From Ischnura elegans (Eukaryota > Arthropoda > Insecta > Odonata > Coenagrionidae), in NCBI RefSeq assembly GCF_921293095.1, contig NC_060254.1, positions 3,162,001 through 3,226,000 on the forward strand: a stretch of DNA of 64,000 nucleotides. Reading direction: 5' to 3'. Position 1 is the stretch's first letter. Each line of letters opens with the position of its first letter. Of this stretch, positions 9,672 through 22,440 are shown in pieces. The position numbers and the translations under genes were made by a program. The notes under the pieces were generated by a model. That model saw only the letters and a program-made list of their open reading frames with translations, searched no databases and was not told the DNA's origin.

Positions 9672-9895
9672 GATCTCCCTGTCCTTCCTGAAGACAGCAC
9701 TGCGTCTGGGAGAAAATCTGCCAACCCCTCTTTGTTCCCAGTGACACCTTCAGCGTCTACACATCTCGCGTCTGCTGCTTCTGTTTCTTCGCAAATGGGA
9801 ACTTCCTACACGGGTGGTTTGAGTACACAGACTGTTGCCCCACCGACACGTAGCCTCTTGTTTTACCAAGGCTGCCTATCGAGATGGAGCCGACG
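9672..9895 (+). CDS. Candidate coding exon, Ser/Thr/Pro-rich, unknown gene
   Basis: The acceptor CTTACGCTTAG precedes GATCTCCC, and one frame is open for 74 codons to a donor-like CGACG|GTAAAG. The peptide begins DLPVLPEDSTASGRKSANPS, continues with Ser/Ala/Thr-rich sequence, and ends SLLFYQGCLSRWSR. The composition is more GC-rich and Ser/Thr/Pro-rich than the surrounding AT-rich DNA, as expected of a disordered region of a protein. The incoming phase fits the end of the candidate exon at 2541-2610. No domain is recognisable and the next exon was not found. Confidence 0.45.
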
Positions 9896-11289
9896 GTAAA
9901 GTTACTCATCATGCTGTCCATTAAGTTTTCATTACATTGACATGTTTTCAGTTTTTTTTCATTTGTTGAGAGTGGAGATCTGATTTTTGAAGTGAAATTT
10001 GGACTTGTCACTATCTACCTTTCTGATGCATTCCTGTTGAGGCTGGGCATAGCTTTATATATATTTATCCATTAATTATTTTGTTTATATGACTAACCTT
10101 TATAATGGGCTTTTCAGTCATATTTCTCTTTCAAAACCCATCTGCAATTGAAGATAACGTATATTTTTACAATCAATTATTTTAATTGCATTGTCGAACG
10201 TGATGTAATTGATTACTTTAGCATTGTTCTCCCTGTACCCATCTTCTGTAGTTAGAGTAATATTGCTTTTGTGTCTTAATCTCTGTCCTGCCTCATTGAT
10301 GGCGATGAAATTTGCTGGGATTATCATGAGAAGGGGAAAATTGACCGGGGTGGGGAATCTTTTTGTTATCTTTGGTTTGCCAGGTCAATGTACCGACCAG
10401 TATGCTGCCCACAATAGTCAGGCGTGTACATATTTTGTATTCATTCAAAGTACCTGGGCAGATTATTACTCTCTGTGCATTGAACAAGAGAAAAGTCTGT
10501 GTGTACTTGTTTCATTGGACTTTGATGAGAAGCCTGCAGTTTTTCTATCTTACTTTCTAAAAAAAAAGTGATCTTTTTTCCATATTATATCGATCATCAT
10601 GTATCACTCATCGTAGTCCATGATGTTTGTTGCACTTTATTATGATTAGGTGTGAGTTTTTGTCAGTGTGGCTTACTAAAGAGATTTTTTATACTTGTTG
10701 CTGAAAAGTAATGTAGTGAGGCCGGTTATGTTTTGAGTTTTTGTAAGAGTCCTGTAGGGAAGCTGTAGATTTCAGATGCCAATGAAGTGAGGAGGTTGTA
10801 ATGAGATCATCACATTGAAATGAGCAAGTGTTCCAGTTCCTTTTCGGTAGTTCTCTTGTAGGCTTGCGTAAGGTTGATACCAGGAGAACTATGAATCGCT
10901 AGCCAAGTGTGCTGCAAGTTTTGCTGTGTACTTTGTGAGGTCAGTTCTTTGTTTAAATTAGAGATGAGTCAGTTTGGTTCTTCAGTCCTTTGTTCAACTG
11001 ATTCTTGAGCTTGGTGTCACAGCTGTACCCATTTTGAAATGGAACCAAAATAATTGTACAAAACTTGATACGAAAAATGTTCTTGATGACATAATTTGTA
11101 TTCTGTACATTATATATAGCGATGAAATGAATTGATTCAATTGTAAGATTATTTGATGTGTTTTAGGCAGTTTCCATGGTACACTAATGAGTTCAATGTT
11201 ATTGGCTTAGCTTGAAGATATTTGAGCAAGCTTCTCTGATATAATTTTCTTGCATTTAGTTGCCTATATAATGCTTAATTTAAAGTGAA

Positions 11290-11480
11290 CTGCATTAGTT
11301 AACTCACTTGGGTGGGTTAGACCAATGGCGAAGGAAAATAGAAGGGAGTTTCCCTACATTCCACGTCTGCATTTCATAGGCTGAGCTTGGCATTATGTGA
11401 GTTAGCCTTCGTGCAATTATAAATTTCTTTTGATCTAATCACATGAAGTACCTCATGCCTCCTAAAATTAATATACTTTT
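11290..11480 (+). repeat. Diverged direct repeat, copy 1
   Basis: By eye this shares a series of phrases in order with 13005-13190: a GGGTTAG block, GAGTTTSCYT, TCTGCATTT/GCTGCATTT, GGCATTRTK, and a shared end AAGTACCTYATGCCTCCTRAA. The two are about 1.7 kb apart. Either an old interspersed repeat or a local duplication explains them. Confidence 0.4.
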
Positions 11481-13004
11481 TTTGACGAATAGTCTTTAAA
11501 AATTATGCTTTGCAAATGGAACAGAGAATAGCTAGAACACAGATCTAGGACCAGGAACAGATTCCAGGAGCCGGACCGGAATCAGAACCGACAAAATAGT
11601 GGAACTGACCAATCCTAAGTTTAAATGAAATGCATTTTATTTATATTCTAGCTTCACTTCTCTTTGAAGTGCCCAGTTTATTGCTTGAGAAGATTGAAGT
11701 CATCTTTTTCTTTTGATTCGCTAATCTTTTTTATCTTGGGTCACAAAGTTAAACCCTCATGTTGAACATGATTGAATAATGAGATGCATAAGTAGTTCAT
11801 TTATCCCAGTCTCATGGAATCAAAGTATGTTTATGAAATATTTTTCTGTAGACAAGGTTAGTTGTGGTTATAATACTGGCTACTTCCTGGTATTACCTTG
11901 CAGAATTTTAATTTATTGTTACATTCCATTTATGCAGTTGAATTTTTTTTTGCCATCATATGTGTCATGTGATATTTGTACCCTGGTGCTATCAAATCAG
12001 TGATACACAAAAATGATTTTTTTTAAATTGAACTAGCCTCTTATGTTATAGCTCTTATGGTTGAAATATTGCTTAAAGGATCATATGAGTATGATGTTAG
12101 TAGCAGTAAGTATTGCTTAAGGCTATTCCTTTAAGGAAAATACATATTTGAGTCTTTCATAATTATTTGAAAAGATTTTATTTTATAGCATTGCATTATT
12201 CAGTATGAAAAATGGCTTTTTTCTGCTTAAATAATGAAATGAGGTCGCTTTAAGCTTCAATTTTCCAAATACCAAAGTCCTCACAATTGATCTATGCTGT
12301 GATACAGTGTTTCTACTGTCCATTTAAAAGGCTTGGATTTGCTTTAATATACATAAGCATTTGTTAGGAACTCCTCAAATCCTTGAAAATTGGAAAGTTT
12401 TGTGGAGGAAATTAGTGCAAAGCTGAAGTTGTATTGCATTGATAATTTCTGGTTGAGCAATAATTTGACTCATGTCAACAATTTTTTGTGTCTCCTTTAT
12501 CCATCTATCTGTCTTTTCTTTGCATGCCGAAGGCTATATTATAATTGCCATCTGTATTACATTTGTTTTTCCAAATCTAAGTACATAATGCTATATTCAG
12601 TCCACATTTATTTTTTTTAATTATTGGATACATTATGGATTGGCTAAATAATTCATTAAATTAATAGTTTATGTACTTTTCATGGACAGTTTAAATTGAA
12701 CAGAAGTTTAGTGAATGCATGGATTGAATTGGAGCTGTGTCTATTCAATTTTTTTGCGTTTCTCCCAGTTGAGTGTTTACACAGTGTATTTTTCTGTTCA
12801 TTCTTGCTTTGATGCATTCTCACACGAACTAGTGTGTATGTATTCATGTTCCGCATACCCAATCCTTCATATTGATTTTTAGCAAAATATAAGAGTAAAT
12901 ATTCCTGAGTTGAGTGCTTTTGGTTAAGGTTGGCATTATTTGAGTTAGCTTTTCTGCTTTAATTCTGACTTGTGTCTATTCCATGCTTAAATTGCTGCAC
13001 ATTA

Positions 13005-13190
13005 AGCTGGTTCACTTACTGCATGGGTTAGGCTGATGCATGGGAAATTTGAAATGAGTTTGCTTTCATTCTAAGGCTGCATTTAATTTGATAAGCTACT
13101 ATTTGAGCGACTGTGCATTATTGGCATTGATTTTGTTTAAATCCTACTAAGTACCTTATGCCTCCTGAAGTGAACAGACATATTTTTGAA
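13005..13190 (+). repeat. Diverged direct repeat, copy 2
   Basis: Counterpart of 11290-11480. The best-preserved part is around 13145-13175 (AGTACCTTATGCCTCCTGAA). Divergence is high, so the event is old. Confidence 0.4.
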
Positions 13191-16100
13191 AATTCATCTT
13201 AATTTGTAGGTAATAAGATTCATTGAATTAGTGCTGACCCGTAATTTTAGGCCTTTTGCTCCAGAATAGTAGATTATATATTCAAAGCGTAGGCTCTCAA
13301 ATGGCTTAATGAATGGATTTCACATAATGTTAGATTGCCCATAGTATGACGTTCAAGTGTAGAGAGGATCCCATGTTGTCTTATTTTGTTGTTAAACAAA
13401 TTTTTGGGAAATGAAAGGGATGTTTTCCCAGTTACCAATTTATTTCTGCAATATAAGGGATAAGAAATGACCACCTCAAAATTTTCCTTGCTTATTCTAA
13501 TATTGTATTAGAGGAAAATACTGAAGAAGCATTCAGCTAAACTGTTTGGTCAGTTTTTGTTCGTATATTTTGTTATTAAATAGTTGTCTTATTTGATGTA
13601 TGATATAAGCATCACGATATATGTATCACAAAAATAATGCCTGTTAATCAGTATGTAAATATATGTACTTGTTTTGCAGCACTCATAATCACTGTCACAT
13701 TGTCAATAACTTTATAGGTCTAGTTGCTGGCAGACCTCTCCTTTATTTTTCTCTGCATTCCCCTTACTACAATCTTAGAACGGTCACAGAAATAATCATT
13801 CAGCTATCAGAATTTTTAAGTATTCGTGGAAAAAATGTAACTCATAATGTGAAAAACCTACTTGATTAATTAATCTCAAGAGTTGACTTTGGCCCTTGTG
13901 TTCCATCGAGTTTTATCAACAACATGATATCAAAGGTAATGGTGATAACTGTTCAAACTGAGTGAGATGTTGTTATTGGGATGTGTCTGTAAGTACATAT
14001 TTAATTGCAGTAGAGCACTAATTATCTGTCGTTCAATGAATTGTTTTAACTCTCTGTCAGTTGTTCAGCCTGTCCTTCCAACCCCACCCTATACCCATTT
14101 ATCTATCTCTTCTCCCCTTTTAAGAGTACCCTTCATATTGCTCTGAATATATGTATTACTTACCATTTTGCCCAAAATCTTTGGGATTAATTATAGTAGT
14201 TAAATTGGGAGAAATACAGCATTTCCAAATAGGTTGGTTGCAGCCAGAAAAGAATTTTTGAGTGTAGTCTTTGGGGGTTCATTTTGGGAGGATATACGCA
14301 AAAGACTTTATTTGCTAAACATTTTGGGGAATTAGAACTCGGATGCTTTTTCCCAATCGCTGCAACGCTGATTTCAGTCGAATGGTTGCTAGAGGAAGCA
14401 CTGCAGGTAAACTAAGGCCTAAGTCATGAACGGGTTACACTGGTCAAGAAAAGTACATATTTTCTTCCGCCAACATAAAATGTATGCTTATTCTAATGAA
14501 TGCTTTGCCAATGAGATCAAAATAACAGGTAAAAAAGCTGTGCCATATACAGTTTCAAGTGTCAGAAAAGCACATAATTGTGATGGCTAGGATAACAGCA
14601 AGTGTAGTGAACATCAACATAAGAAGGAAAGTTAGGCCCTAATTTTGTTGTTATATCAATCAATATTTTTCAAGTAAGGGCACCATCCTTTTTGAACATA
14701 TCCAAAATTTGATGGCTAATTATTTTCATATGTTCAGTTTTTTTCTTATGTGTTGTGTTGAAACGTGTGAATGAAAGGTGCCAGGTGAAAGGTAAGTTTT
14801 CATCATCTTAGGACCCCTGGGGCTTTTGATTCTAGGTTTAATAGATATAATTTATTTAAACTGGGAAATAAAATTGGTGGAAATCATTTGGGAATCTGTG
14901 AACCAATATCTTGCTACCAAGCCACATTCATGATCAATATTTCTCAAATGTGCCAACTCATTGGTTTAAAATTTATTTTCAGGATATAAGTGCATAATAA
15001 AAATGAAAATTTTATTTATGGCACACTAAATGTCAGTCAGATCTTTCTTTTTTGACTCTCTGCTGAGGTTTCCCTCTGAGGTTCAGTAATAACGGATAAT
15101 TGGTGCGCTACTGTACGTGGGAAGAGAAGTTTATGCTGATCTATATTTACACCTTGATATTTTTTGCCAAAAACTATCTGGGTAAAAACGAATTATTTTA
15201 TTTTTGAACTATGATTTATTTCTATTGGATGCAGATCATCAAGTTAATCTTAGATTGTATAGGAGAAATAATAAGTTTAACATTTCACTTTAATTTAATT
15301 GTGTGCTTGTTTTTAGTCACTCATTAATGGCTGTGTAATTCATTTCCTTTTCCTGAGAATTGAGCTTGTTTATTTTGAATAACTTTATTATCTCAGATTC
15401 CATTGTGTTTCTTTTTAATACATGTTACTACAACGTTGGAAATTTCAAATATTTTATGGATGTATATTCAATTTTTCGTCTTGTATTGTATTAGAATGTG
15501 TAGAGGAGGCATTTTATCTGTACATAATCACGGTTTATGTAAACAGGTAATCTGTTGCCTTTTTGTGATCGCTCTAAAGTATTTATCTACAAATGTACCC
15601 TCAGTTATAATGAGGTCAAACAGTCAAATTATATCCATAATTTCTGTTGTTTTAATTTGAGTAGTCGGTTACGTGAAAATTGGTCATAATTTTTACTTAT
15701 TTTGTATCTCTTTCGAAGGCTTTCACAGTTTGTTTGATATCTGTCTCTGTTGATTTAAGTAAGCATCACTGAGGCTGGTTTGTTGTGAACATTCTTGCAT
15801 TATTGAGTCATGAATCCTTAATTGGTCATGTATATTTCCCATCTATACCAAAAGGCATCTGAATGAGGTAAATTTTCAGCCAATCTGCCTGAAAATGCAC
15901 TTTTTTTTCTCAAGCATAATTTGCAAATAATGCCTCTTGCATTTTTGAACGGGTCTCTCTTGTGTATATTTTGCTGTTGGCAAAAGTTTCCAATGCCGCA
16001 AATGAATGAATTTTTTTCATCATTCAATCATTCACCTTTTTGGTTTTGTACGTTATAATGTATGTGTTCACTTTGGTGATTGAGTTGCAATATCATCTGG

Positions 16101-16601
16101 GCTTAAGCATACCTGTATTATTTGATAATGCCATTATTATTTGTATTCTGCCAATTAGTATTGTGGTGTACAAAAGTTTGGTACAGAGGCTCATTCAGAT
16201 TTGTTCCAATTATGGGTTCCAGTGGGCAGCAAACACTCTACATCCTTATATCAAAAAACACTTCAAACTATTTCTTGTTTAGCATTCATGCTTCATTTAT
16301 GAAATATTTATCATCTCAGAAAATATGGTGTTATCTTAAGTTTTTCTTGGACGCTTACAGGAGACTATATGGAACTTAGTTGTGTTGCCTCTTGCCCCAT
16401 AATCAAGAAGTGCAAATGGTTGTTACTATTGATTCTATGCGGCGAATTCCGAAATGCATTCATAATCACTCTAAATTTGAACCTGAGTTTGTGCATAGCA
16501 TAATTATTCTACTTTCGAGTTAGAGTGTATTGTTTTTATATGTTGAATTGAAAGGAATATGGTGGCACAAAAGTTGTTTTCCTTAAAAATTTTTGCTACA
16601 G

Positions 16602-16771
16602 GAGACCTTAAGTCTCATATATTATGGGATGAGGAACATTTATTCAAGCAATGTGGAGATGCACTTGTTAAATGTAGAGAGAAATTGGCAACCTATATCG
16701 CTGTTTACTTGTCGAATGAATTAAAATGGTTAAAGGATGGCAATCAAGTGATTGAAAATAGCATAAAATAG
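16602..16771 (+). CDS. Weak candidate 3' exon, unknown gene
   Basis: A pyrimidine-rich tract ending TTTTTGCTACAG precedes an open frame that reads GDLKSHILWDEEHLFKQCGD and continues with KCREKLATYIAVYLSNELKW to a TAG. The residue mix looks more protein-like than most frames nearby. It does not join in phase to the exon at 9672-9895. No homologue comes to mind and it may be chance. Confidence 0.22.
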
Positions 16772-18477
16772 ATTTCAGTGAGCCTTTGGAAGAGGAGTGC
16801 CAATTTCTCTCTTTGTTTTGACGATGAATCTTTGACCCAAAACTTTGTTTTGATTTCTTGACTTGGGATTTTGAACGTTGTCGGTCAGATGGGTGATTGT
16901 GTCAAATGATGTTTTGAAGTTGTTCAAAGTGTAAAAGTGAAATATTGCTAAAGAAATTATTGATGCTGGAAGATGTGTGTGTTTTTGCTTTGAGAAAGAA
17001 GTAATCATCCTCGGAGTGGTATTTTTTTACTAGGGACTGATAGTGATGCGTAACTATTTAATGATACTAATGTTGAACTATAATTATTGTGTCAAAAATG
17101 ATTCAAACTGTACTTATTGTAAAAAAAATATAGATATTGCTATTGTTATTTTTTCTGTTTTCTCTGAAGCTTGCAAATGCATACCTAGTTACTGTGGGAG
17201 GTACAATGATGCTAGAATTATTTTTTACTGTTAATTGTGGTAGAGCTAAAAAAAACGAGAGAGAGTCATATTTTTCCATTTTTTGATCCGTCACCTACTT
17301 CTTCTATTAGCTATTCCTGGCGTAAAATCCTCTCCTCTAACCCTTTTGCTGATAAGTATGGTACAGTGTGAGTTGGAGAAAACTGATGTCATTAGCGCCA
17401 TGAGGAGACAGAAACGTGGTGTTTTGGTATTAGCTCGACCTTAACGTAAGGTACCAAGGGGGACCACGGCTTAACGTCGCTTCTGATAAACGGAGTGCTG
17501 AACAATGATCTATCTGAATGATGAACTGTACACATATTTACAAATAGGATATATATTCCGAAGACTTGGTCTTAGGTGGGATTAGTTGTAAGTTGCGAAT
17601 GACATATGTGTGTATACAGTACTAGACCCTCAATTTACGATATTAATCCATTTTGGATCAACAGTGGTACAGCAGGTTCCATTGTGCGTTTGTTGAATTT
17701 TTATTATTTGCAAAAGAGGAATTGGTTGGAAGGGCATTGGCCTATGTAAATTTTGGTTTATCAAAAAAGTTTGTTTCGTGTACAAATGAGCCTAGGATTG
17801 CATTTGTGATGGCATATTTTTAATTAGAAATAAAATTGGTCAAACTTGGAATTTCAAAAAATCAGCCAAGATTTCAATCATAAGTTAAGCTCATTGTAAA
17901 GGAAAGTTCTAGTATACAGGTATTAAATCATCTATCACTATACAGGTGATATATCATCTATCATTAAACATGCATTTGTTTGCGTAATCTGCCTGGTTTT
18001 TTTTTTTAACAGTTAAACTTCAGGGCCCTGGAGGTAGTTATTGATATTACCTGATTCGAGATAGTTTTATATCTGAGAGGGACCCTGATCTCAGTCCTCA
18101 GAGACAGCTCTTGATAGTGATGTGTAAACATTGAAAACAGTTGAGCAAAGTAAAAGTTGTGGAAAATTACTTCAGCTGCAGTTTAGGTATATCATGATGA
18201 GAAAGTGTAAGGATTAGATTCTTGGGCAAGCTATTTAATGTTTTTTATTTCCTCTTCAAACTTCACAAATATGGTTATTAGACTTTATAAACAAACTCGG
18301 GAGCATAACACACATCTGCACGCCACAACTTTTACAACCATACTCCTCATACTCTCCCTCCTGCGTCGTCAACAACAATCGCTCCACTCCCCCTCTGCTG
18401 CTCATTATTGCCCGCCTCATTGTCCTCCTCCCACCAATCTTCACACCAACATCTAACACAAAATTAAGTGTTTCAGC
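16772..18477. other. No gene; contains one short repeat relic
   Basis: AT-rich. A relic of the 'cttaacgtc' repeat family lies at 17385-17490 and is listed separately. The rest shows nothing I can support. Confidence 0.4.
17385..17490 (+). repeat. Relic of the 'CTTAACGTC...ACGGA' repeat family
   Basis: Contains ACCACGGCTTAACGTCGCTT followed by AAACGGAGTG. Close relatives occur at 36535-36565 (ACCACGGCTTAACGTCCCAT, GACGGACGGAG) and 47787-47820 (CTTAACGTCCCATGCGACGG). These are fragments of one dispersed repeat, possibly the body of a SINE. Confidence 0.55.
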
Positions 18478-18478
18478 C

Positions 18479-18670
18479 AGGGGCGGATCCAGGATTTCTT
18501 TCTGGGGGGGGCACAAGCAAGGCTGTATCCAGGATTTTGTTCTAGGGGCCACAAGGATACCTCGTAATACAAAACGAACGAAATGATAACGGGACCGTAT
18601 TAAAAATCTTGCATATTTATTAAGAGTCTGGGGGGGCACGTGCCCCCGTTTCCCCCCCTAGATCCGCCTA
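18479..18670. mobile_element. Short inverted-repeat DNA element with G-rich ends
   Basis: The left end GGGGCGGATCCAGG is answered at the right by CCTAGATCCGCC, an inverted match. Runs of G (left) and C (right) lie just inside the ends. At about 190 bp with no ORF, it looks like a MITE. Similar layouts at 30290-30591 and 48001-48241 suggest a common class, possibly hAT-like. Confidence 0.55.
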
Positions 18671-18954
18671 TAGTTACAGCTATTTACTAATGAGAGGTAT
18701 GGCTGGCAGTCTTTACACAGGAAAAAATTTCTGGAGGGCAGGAACCCCCAAATCTCCCTCTCCTGGGAACATGCCTGAAATAATGATAAGTGAGGGTAAA
18801 CTTTGATTTTTTTAAATTGCCTTAATAAAAATTACGAGAGAATGCTTGAGTGAGGAAGATTTGTTTTCATTGTGACTTGTCGTTCCATTCCATGCACAGA
18901 ATTCTTTCATTGAATTGTGATTTTGCCCTAGGCATGTTCTATTGTTTTCATTAA

Positions 18955-19200
18955 TATGTAGACAACCACTAAACTGATGTGGTCGGGTTGGTGAAAAATT
19001 GGAAGGTTGGCACATGAGGTAATTTGCATCCTGTACGCCACCAAGAGTGGACAAGGACGGATGCGGGGGCGACCACGCCAGTGAGACTGGAGTCAAAACT
19101 CCTGGCGCAAAAGTTCTAGGGAAGGGAATGCAATGGGAATACTCACGTTCACGCACAGATTGAGCCGTGGGAGTGTTTCCTTTTGGGCTCCTTGTCAAGG
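18955..19200 (-). repeat. Dispersed repeat, inverted relative to 20245-20515
   Basis: The reverse complement shares ordered blocks with 20245-20515: AGGAAA-ACACTCC, TTTTGC-CC-GGAGTTT-GACTCC, CTTGGTG-CGT, GGATGCA, TGCCAACCTTCC versus GCGCCAACCCTCCC, and a shared TCA(T)CAGTT. The long minus-strand frame here is therefore repeat-derived, not a gene. Confidence 0.45.
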
Positions 19201-19254
19201 TTTTTCATCTCTTTGGATTCATATTTGAACTCACCATTTACAAAGTTCATGCAT

Positions 19255-19345
19255 GTGGCTCCGTAGCTCAGTAGGTGTGTTTTGCCCACATTTTTTCTGC
19301 TTAAGTTTTGGGAGCATTCGAATCTGAAGCACTTATGTAATTATA
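19255..19345 (+). repeat. tRNA-like relic
   Basis: It starts GGCTCCGTAGCTCAGTAGG, a good pol III A box in tRNA-like context, followed about 60 bases later by ATTCGAATC, a degenerate B box. The arms do not fold into a full cloverleaf, so it is a tRNA-derived SINE head or pseudo-tRNA. Confidence 0.45.
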
Positions 19346-20244
19346 AATTTTTTATTTTGTGGAAAGAATCATTTTTAACATCTACGTAATAGATGCAGTT
19401 GACTCAGTAAATAATTGATAGATTTTTTGTGAAAGACTAAATTTATTAAAATAATGGCTAAGTTAACACATTTCCAATTGTAAGCAGATTCATTCTCGAG
19501 GAGGAAATAAGCAGAGGGAGTGATAGAGTTTGTTTCTTCGTGTCCTTTTGGCTTATCACTGATCAATTTCAGCTGATAAAAATTTCTAATCATATTAACA
19601 ACAATTCCCACTTAATAACCGGATACACTCGTAGGTAAAATCATTTTTATAACCCTAGAGTAAGAAAAATAATTGGAATTCGACATATAATCATAGTTAT
19701 CAAATTTCAGGTACTTCATTACTAAAAATGTGGGAAGTTACATCTATGAAAGCACAAACACTATCCTAACAGTGTATATGCCTACCACAAATAGCTATAA
19801 GGACCAGGTGGAAATTCTATCATTTTATCCCGAAGAAAATACATAACAGTAAAATCACGGATTAGCTTGAATAAAAAGTTTGAAGACATGAGTGACCATC
19901 ATTTCGGTCATCAATGTATAATTATTAAAATTCATGGGGTTAATTAGTGTTAAGAGTTCATTTACCAATATATTTCTGCCTATTTCCACTCGGGGAATGA
20001 ATGTTTAGAAGTGAAAGTGTTAATGTAGATAGTCACAAAAAATTTGAAAACAAGTTTTTCTTGAGTCAACTACATAGTGTGTGTCGATTTTAAGAATTCC
20101 TCTTTTAAAAAAATGAAAATATGATTCTGTCAGATTCAAACCATCCCAGAACTTCACTGCATCTAGCGCGCACAGAAAAGACCTAATTGGAGCAATATGG
20201 AGCCACTCGCGTATTGGTGAGACAAATGGTGAGTCCAAGCATGA
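19346..20244. other. No gene seen
   Basis: AT-rich sequence with only short frames and no domain. No inverted ends were noticed. Confidence 0.4.
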
Positions 20245-20515
20245 ACTTAGGAGAGGAAAACCTTTGCCATGGAGTCGAAAACACTCCTAAGGGTTGTGGA
20301 CGAGAGTTCTTCAGTGCGTTCTGAAATTCGCTGGGCCTTTTGCCCCTGGAGTTTGACTCCTGCTTCGGTAGATTGGTATCATCTGCATCCACCCTCTCTT
20401 GGTGCCGTGAAGGCCAAGGATGCAGGTCGCGTCATGCGCCAACCCTCCCAAGTTTTCACTGACCTGACCTCATCAGTTGAGTGGGGCTCTAATGTGTCCA
20501 CATAGTATTGGAAAC
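20245..20515 (+). repeat. Dispersed repeat, plus-oriented copy
   Basis: Aligns in ordered blocks with the reverse complement of 18955-19200. Its open frame encodes a Ser/Val-rich peptide without known domains and is an accident of the repeat. Confidence 0.45.
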
Positions 20516-22109
20516 GATAGTACATACATATTATGAGTGAATTAAATAAAACTTATCATACTGTCCTCAATTGGATTGCAAAAATGTGTCTCCAGGTTCA
20601 ATTTAGTGTTAAATTGATGATGCTATTTTTGTATTTTTTTAACTTTTTAAAAAAATGAAATAATTAATGACTAAATGATGATGCTATGCATCAAAACACA
20701 TTATGCATGACCAATTTTCACGATTATAAAGTAAACAGTATGCAATTTTCTTTAATTCATTCATCTGACTGTTCCATCATATCTCATCTGATTCGGTTGA
20801 ACATATTTTATATTATAGGTTTTTGAATTCTCGGAAGGATGGAGAGCTAGCATATCATTGCCTAAAACATCCAATTTGCTTCTGGTAAAAGTCATGTTGA
20901 GGTACAGATGTTAACTATGTATTACTACGCATATTAGGGATCAGGGGTACTATTATCTGTTCATTTTATCTCTGCGGGTCAGCTTTCGTGAGATCCCGGA
21001 CACTATCGGAGGGCTTCGCTGAAGGGGAAGGGCCTCGCTGAAGGGGAAGGGGTAGTACCGAGAGAGAGAGCAGGAGCGACCTTAACGTTGCCAAATGTAC
21101 ACAGGCGCCCTAGTGTCCCACTGAAAAGATACGTGGGCACAGATATTTTGGGCCCTGCGGCGAAACAATGCATACAATGTATAGCTTCTTATTTAGAGGG
21201 GGTTGATGTGGTAGAATAAGGAACAGTAAGTTATAAGTTGGATTTAAATGGAAGACTCGAAGAGCACCAAGAGAACGCGCGATATTTGGCAACACAGCTA
21301 GCAGATTCACGAAGTTGACACGACGGAGGTCTGAGAGCGACTGAAATTCCAAAGTGCTATGCCACGCCTACTGTCTGCTGATTGGAAGAGGGAAAGTCAC
21401 GTGTAGATAAACTTTCCCTCCTCTTACCCCAACTCGGTTAAGCCACACCAGCTCACCCGCAAAGATAAAGTGAACAGACCTTAACTTGCCAGAAATTTTC
21501 TCATTTGCCTGCCGATCCTATGAGTTCAGCATTGACCACATCAACTCACCTTGTACATAGTTCCTTTATGCTAGTTTTTGCTTCATCTGTTCTGTTTACT
21601 ACTAAAGGTATTCTACAGGTTAACTTAGGTTTACATAAAAAATTTGTGTCATCCCACCTGTCCCACTTCTGAAATTGCTCTTTGATTCCATCATATTCTC
21701 TTCTGCCCCCTATCCGTTTACTTAAAGTTTTTCCCTCTTGCTTGGTTCCCTGCTTAGCACACCATCCAAGTATTTTATCTTTAAGTTTCCTCTCCCATTC
21801 CACCAGGTCTTGTGCTTCCTCATATCTCTTCCTCTCCATCCACTTCACCTGCTTTATATGTACCCACTTCTCAAAGCCTCTTCACTTTTCTATAAACCCT
21901 TGATATTGATACTCACAATAGCTATTTCCTTTACATAAATATGTCTTTGGTAATGAATAGGGTAGTTTCCTTCATCAAAGAAAACGAAAGGCATTTGATT
22001 GCGATTTGTTACCCAAAATTAGTGTATTCATAATATACAAGTTTTTTGATTTTAGAAATCCCAGTTTAGACGAATGGCAATGGTCAATTTTAACCACATT
22101 TGAAAAAGG
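20516..22109. other. No gene; minus-strand frame of unknown origin at 21546-21848
   Basis: A 100-residue minus-strand frame is rich in Lys, Glu and Trp and begins KWMERKRYEEAQDLVEWERK. It has no intron signals or recognisable family and could be part of a retroelement ORF. A short imperfect tandem (CTTCGCTGAAGGGGAAGGG type) lies near 21015-21055. Confidence 0.35.
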
Positions 22110-22440
22110 CCAGATTGGTGCCCATGCGATCCCACTCCACGTGACGTCACAGGGGCCTAGTTCCTGTACGAGTAGATAGGAGTTTATAACTTCTGAGGCA
22201 CAGAGCTCAAGGGAATGTCTTAATAATCACCTATTAAAACTGGTTAAAGTCGGAAAATTTCCTTCGTTTGTTAGGGTATCAATAATCCTTATTCAAGCCA
22301 AGCGCCACCTGCTAGCATCCTGCATTGTATCAGAGCTCGAAGCCTCGCCCCAATGTCACCTCACTTGCGGCAGCGGGAACCAGAATGACGTCACAAGGAG
22401 TTTTCCCATCATTCCTATTCAGCCGTCGCATTTTCGCGCT
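22110..22440. repeat. Repeat-like block bounded by TGACGTCA sites
   Basis: This block is more GC-rich than its flanks. TGACGTCA, a perfect CRE-type palindrome, occurs at 22142-22149 and 22386-22393. The block looks like a mobile repeat or an LTR-type regulatory unit, but no second copy was found in this window. Confidence 0.3.

Larger units (their letters stand above)
9896..16601. other. Long AT-rich gene-free stretch, probably intron
   Basis: No recognisable domain on either strand; the short frames present look random. The only structure noticed is a diverged repeat pair at about 11290-11480 and 13005-13190. If the exon at 9672 is real, this is a downstream intron. Confidence 0.4.

Noticed and set aside
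18256-19198. Minus frames at 18256-18639 and 18812-19198
   Set aside because: The first runs through a short inverted-repeat element, the second through a dispersed repeat with an inverted copy at 20245.
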